A stretch of DNA of 35,616 nt from an uncultured Thomasclavelia sp. (GCA_910588165.1 CAJUOR010000012.1:1-35616), one strand, 5' to 3'; positions 15,357 through 23,861 are shown, counted from the stretch's first letter. Translations and numbers: made by a program. The notes: a model not told the origin generated them from the sequence alone.

Positions 15357-15896
15357 TTAAATCTTATCTTTTTGAAATTGAATGTATTGTGAATAGAGCG
15401 GTTCTTGGTAGAGGTTAGCGTAAAAGGTTTGAACCTCTTGGAGTGCTAATGGTTGATTGGCAAGTAGTGTATAGTTGACAAAGAATAAATAGATATTGAT
15501 ATTCAAAGGCAAAAGGTGTTGACGTAAATAGAAATCCATACGTCGTGTTTTTTGAGGTGTCGGTTCTATTTGAGGATTTTCGACTTCTAAAAGCAGTGGT
15601 TTGTTTTTGTATTGGGCTAACAGCTCATTTAAGAAAGTCGTACCTAAGTGCTGATTGCGGTAATCTTTCACAATCGCAAAATAGTCTAATAAATCAATGT
15701 GGTTGCTTTGGTAAAGTGTGGCATAACCTAGTAAACATTGCTTGTCATAATAGCCTAAAGCTAAGTATTGACCTTCTTACATTAACCATCTGATATTCTC
15801 TAAGGGACGACGTTCATTTTCCGGAAAATCGTAGATGATATGCTGTTGGTAAATTTGACTGAACTGTTCAATTGTTAAAATTCGGATTTGCTTCAT
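15357..15896 (-). pseudogene. GNAT-like acetyltransferase interrupted by one stop codon
   Basis: Read through, the minus strand gives 179 codons from ATG 15896. The start is MKQIRILTIEQFSQIYQ, then ENERRPLENIRWLM, a TAA at 15779-15777 (codon 40), and then EGQYLALGYYDKQCLLGYA and VKDYRNQHLGTTFLNELL, the acetyl-CoA loop of the GNAT fold. The frame is otherwise intact to the end. The stop is one base from CAA, GAA or AAA. The 3' part could restart at an internal codon but would lack the first strand and helices. Either a recent inactivation or a sequencing error. Confidence 0.8.
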
Positions 15897-15917
15897 TTTT
15901 TATCACCGCTAATCATG

Positions 15918-15933
15918 ATAACAGATGTGTTAT
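15918..15933 (+). promoter_or_regulatory. Candidate BceR-type box upstream of the response regulator
   Basis: ATAACA-gatg-TGTTAT, a perfect 6-bp inverted repeat with a 4-base spacer. It fits the TNACA-N4-TGTNA type of site reported for BceR-like regulators and covers the -35 position of the promoter. Confidence 0.5.
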
Positions 15934-15947
15934 TAAAAGAAAAGGTA

Positions 15948-15956
15948 TGTTATAAT
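15948..15956 (+). promoter_or_regulatory. Extended -10 promoter of the two-component genes
   Basis: TGTTATAAT, an extended -10. The -35 position is occupied by the inverted repeat at 15918-15933 and has no TTGACA match, as expected for an activated promoter. Confidence 0.6.
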
Positions 15957-15982
15957 AAAAAACGAAAGGGTGTGTTTGGACG

Positions 15983-16654
15983 ATGTATAAGATTATGATT
16001 GTTGAGGACGATAAGGTCATTGAAAATGAAATCAGTCAGTTTTTAAAGACATGGGGTTATGATATTGCACTTGTCGAAGATTATAATCAAGTTCTTTCTA
16101 CTTTTGTCAATGAAATGCCTTCTTTAGTATTGTTAGATATTACCTTGCCTTTTCATAATGGATTTTATTGGTGTCAGAAAATTCGCGAGGTATCTAATGT
16201 TCCGCTGATTTTTATATCTTCAGCCAGCGATAATATGAATATGGTTATGGCTATGAGTTTAGGGGCTGATGATTTTATTGCCAAGCCTTTTAACTTAACT
16301 TTTTTGAATGCGAAAATCTCGGCTTTATTAAGACGCAGCTACGATTATCAGGTGCAGAATCATTTATTGGAGTGGCAAGGCGCTATTTTAAATTTAGCCG
16401 AAGCCTCTTTATCTAAAGACGGTCAAGTATTGAGTTTGACAAAAAACGAATTTAAAATTTTAGAAACCTTGGTAGAAAATAAGGGACAAGTAATTTCAAG
16501 GGACACTTTAATGATTAAACTGTGGGAAACAGATTTCTATGTTGATGAGAATACCTTAAATGTTAACGTCAATCGCCTTAGAAGAAAATTGGAAGCCTTG
16601 GGGCTAAAAGATGTGATCATCACGAAGAAAGGGATAGGATATTTAGCTGTATGA
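15983..16654 (+). CDS. OmpR-family response regulator, BceR-like
   Basis: 223 aa. The receiver domain has the acidic pair Asp9-Asp10, phospho-acceptor Asp52 in VLLDITLP, Ser80 and Lys101 in AKPFN. The C-terminal winged helix shows LTKNEFKILETL and VDENTLNVNVNRLRRKL, then a wing ITKKGIGYLAV. An unusual receiver feature is the FHNGFYWCQKIR block shared with BceR-like regulators. The stop overlaps the kinase start. It is expected to activate the ABC genes at 17750-20531 through the site at 17645-17670, and possibly its own promoter. Confidence 0.92.
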   Translation: MYKIMIVEDDKVIENEISQFLKTWGYDIALVEDYNQVLSTFVNEMPSLVLLDITLPFHNGFYWCQKIREVSNVPLIFISSASDNMNMVMAMSLGADDFIAKPFNLTFLNAKISALLRRSYDYQVQNHLLEWQGAILNLAEASLSKDGQVLSLTKNEFKILETLVENKGQVISRDTLMIKLWETDFYVDENTLNVNVNRLRRKLEALGLKDVIITKKGIGYLAV

Positions 16655-17628
16655 TGAAAGAGTATATTCTTGGCAAAAGAAGAACCCTCAGTTTTATTTT
16701 GGTGCTGAATATTTTGTTTGTGCTGGTTTTCTATCTTTACGATTTAGCGATGGGGGATCTTGTTTATATTATGGCTTTAAGCTCCACTTTGACTTTGGGT
16801 TATCTAAGTTATGATTTTTATTGTTATACTAAAAAGATGAAGGCTTTAAAACACTATGCATCATATCTTGATGTGGAGAGTTATGTGATACCTGAACACC
16901 CCGAATTGTATGAAAAGACTTATGGACAACTCTTAAATCGTCTTTATGCTATTTATATGGAAACTTTAAGTTGGGCTGAACAAAAAGAAATAGAGATGTT
17001 AGATTATTATTCTTTATGGGTTCATCAAATTAAAACACCGATAGCGGCCATGCACTTGAATTTACAAAACAGCCCTAAGCCTAATCTGATTTTAGAAAAT
17101 GAGTTGTTTAAGATTGAACAGTATGTTGAGATGGTGCTGTCTTATTTAAGATTGGAAAGTACAAGCTCAGATTACCGCTTTGAAGAAATTGATGTTGATG
17201 AAGTGATTAGAGAAGTTATTCATAAATATATGCGTTTGTTTATTCAAAAACGTTTAAGTCTAAATTTTGAAGCGACCGAACTTAAGGTTTTAAGCGATGA
17301 AAAATGGCTGGCTTTTGTTTTGGAACAATTGCTGTCGAATGCTATTAAATACACCGATAAAGGCGGGATTCATATTTATGCTAAAGAAATGGTATTATAT
17401 ATTCAAGATAGTGGTATTGGTATATCGGCAGAGGATTTACCTCGTATTTTTGAAAAAGGTTATACCGGATATAATGGTCGAGAAGATAAAAAATCAACAG
17501 GTATCGGACTATATTTAGTGAAACAAGTATGTCAACGTCTAGACATAGATATTGATATTACTTCGACTTATCAACAAGGAACTTGTGTTGCCCTAAACCT
17601 TGAAATAGAACAATTGAATGTCGAATAA
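16651..17628 (+). CDS. Intramembrane-sensing histidine kinase, BceS-like
   Basis: 325 aa. Two membrane spans (residues about 12-30 and 36-56) are joined by almost no extracellular loop, the mark of intramembrane-sensing kinases that read their ABC transporter and not a ligand. The dimerisation box is SLWVHQIKTPIAA (phospho-His125), N box LLSNAIKYTDKGG (Asn230), G1 DSGIGI (253-258), F box RIFEKGYTG and G2 STGIGLYLV. ATGATG at 16651 overlaps the regulator's TGA. The two proteins form the sensing half of a Bce-type module. Confidence 0.93.
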   Translation: MMKEYILGKRRTLSFILVLNILFVLVFYLYDLAMGDLVYIMALSSTLTLGYLSYDFYCYTKKMKALKHYASYLDVESYVIPEHPELYEKTYGQLLNRLYAIYMETLSWAEQKEIEMLDYYSLWVHQIKTPIAAMHLNLQNSPKPNLILENELFKIEQYVEMVLSYLRLESTSSDYRFEEIDVDEVIREVIHKYMRLFIQKRLSLNFEATELKVLSDEKWLAFVLEQLLSNAIKYTDKGGIHIYAKEMVLYIQDSGIGISAEDLPRIFEKGYTGYNGREDKKSTGIGLYLVKQVCQRLDIDIDITSTYQQGTCVALNLEIEQLNVE

Positions 17629-17644
17629 TTTTAGATATTAATAA

Positions 17645-17670
17645 CTAACCTTACGGCATTGTAAGGTTAG
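17645..17670 (+). promoter_or_regulatory. Candidate BceR-type operator upstream of the ABC genes
   Basis: CTAACCTTAC-ggcatt-GTAAGGTTAG, a perfect 10-bp inverted repeat. Its core reads TTACG-GCAT-TGTAA, one base from a TNACA-N4-TGTAA box. A second half-site TTTTTGTAAGG follows at 17676-17686. There is no T run directly after the stem, so a terminator role is less likely. Confidence 0.55.
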
Positions 17671-17706
17671 AAAGCTTTTTGTAAGGTAAAGCGATAGGAC
17701 GGAGAT

Positions 17707-17723
17707 TATAATTAGGGTACAAT
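17707..17723 (+). promoter_or_regulatory. Candidate -10 region of the ABC transporter genes
   Basis: TATAAT (17707-17712) and an alternative TACAAT (17718-17723). Neither has a good -35, consistent with dependence on the activator bound upstream. Confidence 0.45.
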
Positions 17724-17749
17724 AAAGGTGTCAAAAGGAGGTCTATACG

Positions 17750-18520
17750 ATGACGATTTTAGAAGTTAAACAAATGAAAAAAATTTATACAACACGTTTT
17801 GGAAATCAGAAAACCAAAGCATTGAGTAATGTTAATTTTTCTGTTGAAGAAGGTGAGTATGTTGCCATTATGGGAGAATCCGGATCAGGAAAAACAACTT
17901 TATTGAATATTTTGGCAGCGATTGACAAGCCAACAAGCGGTGATGTTATTTAGTGCGACAACAACTTAACCAATTTAAAAGAAAAAGAAGTCACTGCTTT
18001 TAGAAGGGAACATTTAGGCTTTGTTTTCCAAGACTTCAATTTATTAGATACATTTAGTTTAAAAGACAATATCTTTTTACCTTTAGTTTTATCTAACCGA
18101 CCATATTCTTTAATGGAGAAACGTTTAAAACCATTAGCTAAGAAGTTAGGCATTGAAGATTTATTAGATAAATATCCTTACGAAGTGTCCGGGGGACAAA
18201 AACAGCGTGTAGCTGTCGCTCGAGCTTTAATTACTAATCCGGAAATCATTTTGGCAGATGAACCGACCGGAGCATTAGATTCTAAGTCGAGCGATGATTT
18301 ATTATCTTTGTTTAATCAAATCAATGATGAAGGTCAAACTATTTTAATGGTTACTCACAGTGTCAAAGCAGCAAGTCATGCCAACCGTGTCTTATTTATT
18401 AAAGATGGTGAAGTTTTTCATCAGATTTATAAAGGTAAGATGACACAGGAAGAAATGTATAAGAAAATTTCCGATACTTTAACTTTGCTTCTTTCAGGAG
18501 GCGGGCACCATGGCATTTAG
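17750..18520 (+). pseudogene. BceA-like ABC transporter ATPase with an in-frame TAG
   Basis: 256 codons that would give a normal BceA-type ATPase except for TAG at 17951-17953 (codon 68, in GDVI-stop-CDNNL). The piece before the stop holds Walker A GESGSGKTT (42-50). The piece after it holds the Q loop FVFQDFN, signature VSGGQKQR, Walker B ILADEPTGALD and switch VTHS. The frame is otherwise intact, with no frameshift. TAG is one base from TTG (Leu). Neither half alone can be an ATPase; without read-through the transporter is dead, unless this is a sequencing error. The ribosome binding site is AAAGGAGG. Confidence 0.9.
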
Positions 18521-20531
18521 TTTCTATTTCAAACTCGCATTGAGTAATATTGTTAAAAACAAGAAAAATTATTTACCTTATGTCATTTCCAATATTGTGG
18601 TTATTGCTATCTTCCTCTGTTTTCGCAATTTAATAGATAATATTGCCGTCTATTCCTCTATCGGTATTACGACAATTACTTCTTTATTAGGCTTCGGGGT
18701 TTCTGTTTTATCTTTGTTTTCATTGATCTTTATGTTTTATACGAATAGCTTCTTGTTTAAAAGAAGACAAAAGGAGCTTGGGCTATACAATGTACTTGGC
18801 ATGGAGAAACGTCACTTATCAATGATGATAGGGTTTGAAGTTGTGATTGTGGCTGTGACAAGTATTGCTTGCGGCTTATTTTTTGGGGCATTGTTTTATA
18901 AATTAGCAGAGCTATTCTTATTTAAGCTCTTAAACCAACCACTCATTTCGGGACTGCATTATTCTTTTGAAGCTTTTTTGTTCACGGTTGAATTATTCAT
19001 AACTATTTTTGGTTTAACTTTTATATACAGTATTTATCAGATTCGCCATGTTAATGCTATTCATTTGATGTCAGGTGCAAAAAGCGGTGAGAAAGAACCA
19101 AAAACGCGTCATTTGCTGACATTGGTAGGATTTGTATCTTTATTTGCCGGTTACTATTTATCACAAAAAGCAAAATATGATCCCGCAGCTATTTTTATCT
19201 TTTTTCTGGCAGTCATTTTAGTTATTATCGGAACTTATTGTCTGTTTGTAGCCGGATCGGTTGCTTTATTGAAACTACTCAAAAAGAATAACCGCTTCTA
19301 TTATCAACCTAAGCACTTCACCATGATTTCGCAAATGATTTATCGTATGAAACAAAATGCGGTTGGTTTAGCGAATATCTGTATTTTATCAACAATGGTT
19401 ATTGTTACCTTATCTACTACAACAGCTCTGTATTTAAGTATTGAGGATTTAATCAATCAGAGTTATCCGCAAGATGTCAGTATCTTTTTAAATAGTGAGA
19501 TACAGGAAACAGGCGTTGACGAAGAGGGAGAAACTATATATGAAAACCTGCCGGTTGATTTAAAGAAAGTAGATGAAGAGGTTCGAACCTTAGCTAAAGA
19601 ATATAATGTGACCTTGAATGATGTGAATATGTATGAACAGTATAGTATGTCTGCTAAAATTGATGGGGCAGATATTACTTTATTGAGTGATGAGAGTAAT
19701 AATGTTATGCAAGTTGTCTATTTTGTTCCTCAAAAATATTTAGGCGATTTGGCTTGTGTTCGGGATTCTGATGAAATTATGGTTTATCAAAGCGAGGGGG
19801 CTTTTGATAAACTCTCCAGTTTAACAATTAACAATCAAAGTTTTGACATTGTATCAACTTTAGATCATATAAATATTCCGGGAATTAAAGCTGAAGCCAA
19901 AAAAACAGGCGTAGTTTATGTGTTCTTGAAAGATGAAGAGGCTATTTCTTCTGTTATCGGCATGGATTTTCAAGAAGCTTTACGCACAAGAATGGGAAGT
20001 GTTTACCAATTTAACCTATCAGAAGAGGACGAAGCAGTTTTTTATGAACAATTAGCAGATCGCTTTCATAATAATAAACAAGTATATTATACTTGCCGTA
20101 TAGAAAGTCGACGTGCTGATTCAAATGATATTTTCAATCTTTATGGCGGTTTATTCTTTATTGGTTTATTTTTGGGATTTACCTTCATGATTGCCACTAT
20201 TTTGATTATCTATTATAAACAGATTTCCGAAGGATATGATGATGCATCAAGATATGAAGTCATGCAAAAAGTAGGTATGAGTAAGCAAGAGATTAAACGC
20301 AGTATTCGCTCACAAATTTTAAGTGTTTTCTTCCTACCTTTATTGGTGGCGTGTTGTCATATGATGTTTGCTTTTCGTCTGATAAAAATCATTTTATCAT
20401 TTCTACATTTAACTAATACGATGCTGTTTATGCAAGCTTGTATCGGTGTTGTGGGTGTCTTTGCTGTCAGCTATTGTTTAATCTATCTTGTGACAAGTAA
20501 AGAATATTATAAAATTGTAACACTAGATTAG
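18510..20531 (+). CDS. BceB-like ABC transporter permease
   Basis: 673 aa, with ten expected spans in a 1-3-1 style FtsX layout. It begins FSFYFKLALSNIVKNKKNYL, the classic BceB N terminus; the first FtsX domain spans roughly 60-190. A large extracellular domain of about 200 residues lies before the last three spans (from LYGGLFFIGLFLGF). Such permeases, with the partner ATPase, free lipid II-cycle intermediates from peptide antibiotics and also signal to the BceS-type kinase. It overlaps the ATPase frame by 11 bases. Its reading frame is intact although the ATPase carries a stop. Confidence 0.92.
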   Translation: MAFSFYFKLALSNIVKNKKNYLPYVISNIVVIAIFLCFRNLIDNIAVYSSIGITTITSLLGFGVSVLSLFSLIFMFYTNSFLFKRRQKELGLYNVLGMEKRHLSMMIGFEVVIVAVTSIACGLFFGALFYKLAELFLFKLLNQPLISGLHYSFEAFLFTVELFITIFGLTFIYSIYQIRHVNAIHLMSGAKSGEKEPKTRHLLTLVGFVSLFAGYYLSQKAKYDPAAIFIFFLAVILVIIGTYCLFVAGSVALLKLLKKNNRFYYQPKHFTMISQMIYRMKQNAVGLANICILSTMVIVTLSTTTALYLSIEDLINQSYPQDVSIFLNSEIQETGVDEEGETIYENLPVDLKKVDEEVRTLAKEYNVTLNDVNMYEQYSMSAKIDGADITLLSDESNNVMQVVYFVPQKYLGDLACVRDSDEIMVYQSEGAFDKLSSLTINNQSFDIVSTLDHINIPGIKAEAKKTGVVYVFLKDEEAISSVIGMDFQEALRTRMGSVYQFNLSEEDEAVFYEQLADRFHNNKQVYYTCRIESRRADSNDIFNLYGGLFFIGLFLGFTFMIATILIIYYKQISEGYDDASRYEVMQKVGMSKQEIKRSIRSQILSVFFLPLLVACCHMMFAFRLIKIILSFLHLTNTMLFMQACIGVVGVFAVSYCLIYLVTSKEYYKIVTLD

Positions 20532-20557
20532 ATTCATGATTGTCATGAATCTTTTTT
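20531..20557 (+). terminator. Terminator of the ABC transporter genes
   Basis: GATTCATGA / TCATGAATC 9-bp stem with a 3-base loop followed by TTTTTT. The stem begins at the last base of the permease stop codon. Confidence 0.92.
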
Positions 20558-20604
20558 ATGACTTATTTTTAGAATGGGTAGTTATTCTTTAATTGATTTA
20601 CATA

Positions 20605-20654
20605 AAAAGCGAACTTGCTACAAGGCTTTAAAACCATGTTCAAGTTCGTTTTTG
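20605..20654. terminator. Long bidirectional hairpin between the permease and the XRE gene
   Basis: CGAACTTG / CAAGTTCG outer stem with an imperfect inner stem ACAAGG / CCATGT. A5 precedes and TTTTTG follows, so both strands have a T tail. It mainly serves the minus-strand XRE gene. Confidence 0.8.
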
Positions 20655-20658
20655 TTTA

Positions 20659-21555
20659 TTAGTTACGTTTTTTGAAAAGATACTCAATTCCCGAAGTTAA
20701 AATGGCAGTAACAGGAAATATAATCCAGCCGGGGTGCCACCAATTTTTAGTAAAGCCAATCATCAGATAAAGCATAGCAGCTAAAGGCATCGTAATGCTA
20801 AATAGAGATTGCTCATCATCTTTCTTGCGTGCTATATATTCATCATTTTGCAGTAAAAACTGATAGCTGACATCTATTATACCTACCACAATAAAAATCC
20901 ATACGGCAATAGCAACAGATGTTATGAAATAAACACTGCCGATATAGTCAGGGTATTGGAGCCAGTCTTCTAGTACTAAGACACCTGCTAAGCCCATAAT
21001 GATGATAAAGACACCTAGTGCAACCGCAATTCCAAATTTAGCTTTAAAGGTCAAATAAGCTGTTTGAAGATTTTGCAAATCGTGATAACTCATGGTAATA
21101 TGATTTTTCTCTAATTTTGTGTTTGTGTCGTTGCCAATGCCTGTAACGATAAGTAACATCAAAGAGATTCCGGTTACAATTAGAAATCCGACATTGCCTA
21201 GGGGGTCTTTGACGATCAAAGGCATATTCATAGATAGAATAATAGCGCTAACGGCAAAGGCTGTTTTTAAACCGAATACCTTTTTAGCATTAAGATATTC
21301 TTTAACTTTTTGACTAGACATAAAATATTTGTCCTGAGTGTCAAGGGCAGGTTGGGGATCGTCATCTTTGATTAAATAATCTAAAGTGACATCAAAGAGT
21401 TGACCTAAAGTAATCAATTTATCCATTTCAGGATAACCTTCGTTTGTTTCCCATTTGCTGACAGCTTGTCTTGATACACCTAGTTTTTCTGCCAATGCTT
21501 CTTGGGATAATCTTTTTTCTTTTCTTAATGTTTGTAGTTTCATTCCAAAATTCAT
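20659..21555 (-). CDS. Membrane-anchored XRE-family regulator
   Basis: 298 aa from ATG 21555, which follows GCGAGGTG by six bases; a GTG three codons earlier lies inside the ribosome binding site. Residues 1-65 are a Cro/C1 HTH: KLQTLRKEKRLSQEALAEKL, VSRQAVSKWETNEGYPEMD. The rest is hydrophobic, with about six spans (for example from AFAVSAIILSMN, LIVTGISLMLLIV and the C-terminal WIIFPVTAILTSGIEYLF). HTH plus multispan proteins are common near lantibiotic or membrane-stress genes in Firmicutes. It is convergent to the Bce module. An operator-like palindrome lies in its promoter. Confidence 0.88.
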   Translation of the reverse strand: MNFGMKLQTLRKEKRLSQEALAEKLGVSRQAVSKWETNEGYPEMDKLITLGQLFDVTLDYLIKDDDPQPALDTQDKYFMSSQKVKEYLNAKKVFGLKTAFAVSAIILSMNMPLIVKDPLGNVGFLIVTGISLMLLIVTGIGNDTNTKLEKNHITMSYHDLQNLQTAYLTFKAKFGIAVALGVFIIIMGLAGVLVLEDWLQYPDYIGSVYFITSVAIAVWIFIVVGIIDVSYQFLLQNDEYIARKKDDEQSLFSITMPLAAMLYLMIGFTKNWWHPGWIIFPVTAILTSGIEYLFKKRN

Positions 21556-21596
21556 TTTCTTCACCTCGCTTATATCTTAGCTGATTGCCTTACAAA

Positions 21597-21627
21597 ATAC
21601 TACCAATTGGTGTTTGCACTTTGTCAA
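21597..21627 (-). promoter_or_regulatory. Promoter of the XRE gene with a palindromic operator
   Basis: On the minus strand TTGACA (21627-21622), 19-bp spacer and TAGTAT (21602-21597). The perfect palindrome ACCAATTGGT (21602-21611) lies in the spacer, touching the -10. Just downstream of it is TTTTGTAAGG (21597-21588). Autoregulation is inferred. Confidence 0.55.
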
Positions 21628-21675
21628 CTTCAAGTTGCATTGGTGCTTTTTAGCTCTTGCTTCTTTATTTTAACA

Positions 21676-21709
21676 TAAAAACCGTTCCTTTTGATAGAAA
21701 CGGTTAAAA
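21676..21709 (-). terminator. Terminator of the M18 aminopeptidase gene
   Basis: AACCGTT / AACGGTT stem with a 12-base loop, and TTTTTAT on the minus strand. It follows the stop of the gene at 21714. Confidence 0.8.
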
Positions 21710-21713
21710 TAGT

Positions 21714-23093
21714 TTAAGCTTTTTGTAAGAATGTCACATAACCTCTCATGGCTTCATAAACATCAGCTTTTGAAACAACTTCCCATGGGGCGTGCATATT
21801 GTGAACCGGTACACCCGCATCGATAACCATCATATTGTAGTTACCTAAAATATAAGCGATTGTTCCTCCGCCACCTTCGTCAACACGGCCAAGCTCAGCA
21901 GTTTGCCAAGATACACCATCTTCGTCCATGATTTGACGAAGATGTGCGATAAATTCAGGGCTGGCATCATTGCAGCCACCTTTACCACGAGAACCTGTAT
22001 ACTTGTTTAATGCTAAACCATGTCCCATGTAAGCAGAATTCTTTCTTTCGAATACAGATGGGTAGTTTGGATCGAAACCGGCACTTACGTCACTTGATAA
22101 CATGACAGAGTTTGTCAATGTACGACGTAATTTTAATTCTGAATAGCAACCGCAGCGATCCATCAATTCAGCAACAGTGTTTTCAAAGAATTTTGATTGC
22201 ATACCTGTTGCCCCAATGCTACCGACTTCTTCTTTGTCTACTAATAAGCAGCAACTTGTTCTAGATGGTGTTTCTTTTAAGTCTAAGATAGCACGAAGTG
22301 ATGTGTAACCACAAACACGGTCATCGTGTCCATAGCCCATAACCATTGAACGATCTAAACCTAAATCACGAGCTTCACCGGCTGGAACGATTTCCAATTC
22401 AGCAGAGATAAAGTCATCTTCTTCAATGCCGTATTTATCATTTAACATTTTTTTGACATTAGCTTTGACCGCTTCTTTTTCTTCGTCTTGTAATGGTAAA
22501 GAACCGATTGTTAAATTCAAATCTTCACCTTCGATAACAGAGGCAGCATTCTTTTGCATTTGTTTACCGGCTAAGTGAATCAATAAGTCAGAAATACCGA
22601 ATACAGGATCGTTTTTGTCTTCACCGATTACGATATTGATCTTAGTACCGTCTTTTTTGATGACAACACCATGAAGGGCTAATGGTAAAGCAACCCATTG
22701 ATATTTTTTGATACCACCATAATAGTGTGTATCTAATAAAGCAATTTCGGTATCCTCATATAAAGGATTTTGTTTTAAGTCAATTCTAGGTGAATCAATG
22801 TGTGCGCCTAAAATAGCCATACCGTCTTCTAATGGTCTTGTACCAATGTGAAATAAAGCAAGATTTTTGTCTTTGTTGTTGGCATAGACTTTATCTCCGG
22901 CTTTTAACGTTTCACCGTTTTTAATCACATCTTCTAAATCTCTATAACCGGCTTTTTTAGCTAATTCGATAGAAGTAAGTGTACATTCTCTTTCAGTTTT
23001 ACAATCTGAAATGAATTTTTTGTAATCTTCATTGAAATCATAAACCACTTGAAGTTGTTCTTCAGTGTATTTATGCCATGCGGATTTAGTCAT
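21714..23093 (-). CDS. M18 family aminopeptidase (aminopeptidase I type)
   Basis: 459 aa. The dinuclear zinc site is spread over GAHIDSPR (the first His-Asp), the catalytic DKEEVGSIG block, SSDVSAGFDPN and the C-terminal MHAPWEVVSKADVYEAMRGY with the last His. HYYGGIKKYQW is also conserved. M18 enzymes form tetrahedral dodecamers that remove N-terminal neutral or acidic residues from peptides in the cytoplasm. The start follows AAAGGAGGGATTAACC. The next gene upstream is clpP, and a second M18 member lies at 25805. The two are only distantly alike. Confidence 0.95.
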   Translation of the reverse strand: MTKSAWHKYTEEQLQVVYDFNEDYKKFISDCKTERECTLTSIELAKKAGYRDLEDVIKNGETLKAGDKVYANNKDKNLALFHIGTRPLEDGMAILGAHIDSPRIDLKQNPLYEDTEIALLDTHYYGGIKKYQWVALPLALHGVVIKKDGTKINIVIGEDKNDPVFGISDLLIHLAGKQMQKNAASVIEGEDLNLTIGSLPLQDEEKEAVKANVKKMLNDKYGIEEDDFISAELEIVPAGEARDLGLDRSMVMGYGHDDRVCGYTSLRAILDLKETPSRTSCCLLVDKEEVGSIGATGMQSKFFENTVAELMDRCGCYSELKLRRTLTNSVMLSSDVSAGFDPNYPSVFERKNSAYMGHGLALNKYTGSRGKGGCNDASPEFIAHLRQIMDEDGVSWQTAELGRVDEGGGGTIAYILGNYNMMVIDAGVPVHNMHAPWEVVSKADVYEAMRGYVTFLQKA

Positions 23094-23119
23094 GGTTAAT
23101 CCCTCCTTTTAATGCTAAT

Positions 23120-23148
23120 ATTATAGCGCTAATAGGAAGCAAATGCAA
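23120..23148 (-). promoter_or_regulatory. Promoter of the M18 aminopeptidase gene
   Basis: On the minus strand TTGCAT (23148-23143), 17-bp spacer and TATAAT (23125-23120). It begins two bases from the clpP stop, so the gene has its own promoter next to any read-through. Confidence 0.75.
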
Positions 23149-23149
23149 A

Positions 23150-23737
23150 CTAATTGCCATGACTTTCTAAAATACAATCAATTAGACCGTAATCTTTAGC
23201 CTCTATACTTGTCATGAAATTATCACGATCTGTATCAATTAAAATTCGTTTTAAAGTCTGTCCGGTTTGTTGCGCTAAATATTCGGAAAGCTTTTGCTTT
23301 TGAGCGTTGATACGCTTAGCGGCAATCACAATGTCACTGGCTTGTCCACCTGTTTGACCTAAAGGCTGATGAATCATAATTTCGGCATTAGGCAAGGCAC
23401 AGCGTTTACCTTTAGCACCGGAGCTTAAAAGAAAAGCTCCCATACTTGCTGCCATACCAACACAAATGGTTGAAACATCGCAAGAAATAAAATTCATTGT
23501 ATCAAAAATAGCCATACCGGCTGATATAGAACCGCCAGGTGAATTAATATATAAGGAAATATCCGCATGAGGATCTTTGTTTTCTAAATAGAGTAGTTGG
23601 GCAATGACGGTGCTTGCTAAGGCGTCATTTATTTCTCCGGTCAGCATGATAATGCGATCATCAAGCAACCTTGAGAAGATGTCATAACTTCTTTCACCAT
23701 CGTAATTTTTTTCAATAACAGTTGGAATGAGTGGCAT
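23150..23737 (-). CDS. clpP: ATP-dependent Clp protease proteolytic subunit ClpP
   Basis: 195 aa, standard. Catalytic triad: Ser98 in GMAASMG, His123 in MIHQP and Asp172 in DTDRDNF. The N-terminal IPTVIEKNYDGERSYDIFSR is the axial loop region. ClpP forms a tetradecameric barrel served by ClpX, ClpC or ClpE; no Clp ATPase is in the window. The start follows AAAGGAGTTTATT. No CtsR heptad repeat or CIRCE element is visible upstream, so its control differs from the Bacillus model or lies elsewhere. Confidence 0.98.
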   Translation of the reverse strand: MPLIPTVIEKNYDGERSYDIFSRLLDDRIIMLTGEINDALASTVIAQLLYLENKDPHADISLYINSPGGSISAGMAIFDTMNFISCDVSTICVGMAASMGAFLLSSGAKGKRCALPNAEIMIHQPLGQTGGQASDIVIAAKRINAQKQKLSEYLAQQTGQTLKRILIDTDRDNFMTSIEAKDYGLIDCILESHGN

Positions 23738-23832
23738 AATAAACTCCTTTCATTTTCTTAGTTAAGTATAGTCATAAAGATTAGACATTATGCTTGTTTT
23801 CTAAAAAACATTTGCAAAAACATTCACAAGTA

Positions 23833-23861
23833 TTGATAAAAATAAAGAATTGCTTTATAAT
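23833..23861 (+). promoter_or_regulatory. Promoter of gap
   Basis: TTGATA (23833-23838), 17-bp spacer and TATAAT (23856-23861), then AAGGAGGAATTTACA before the ATG. A strong arrangement, fitting an abundant glycolytic enzyme. Confidence 0.8.

Noticed and set aside
17645..17670. Rho-independent terminator after the kinase gene
   Set aside because: The stem is perfect but no T run follows directly (the T5 comes after AAAGC), and the site lies where a regulator box is expected.
17951..17953. Recoding of TAG as an amino acid (pyrrolysine or suppressed amber)
   Set aside because: Other genes in the window end normally at TAG (for example kptA and the BceB-like permease), and no pylT-like element or supporting gene is visible.
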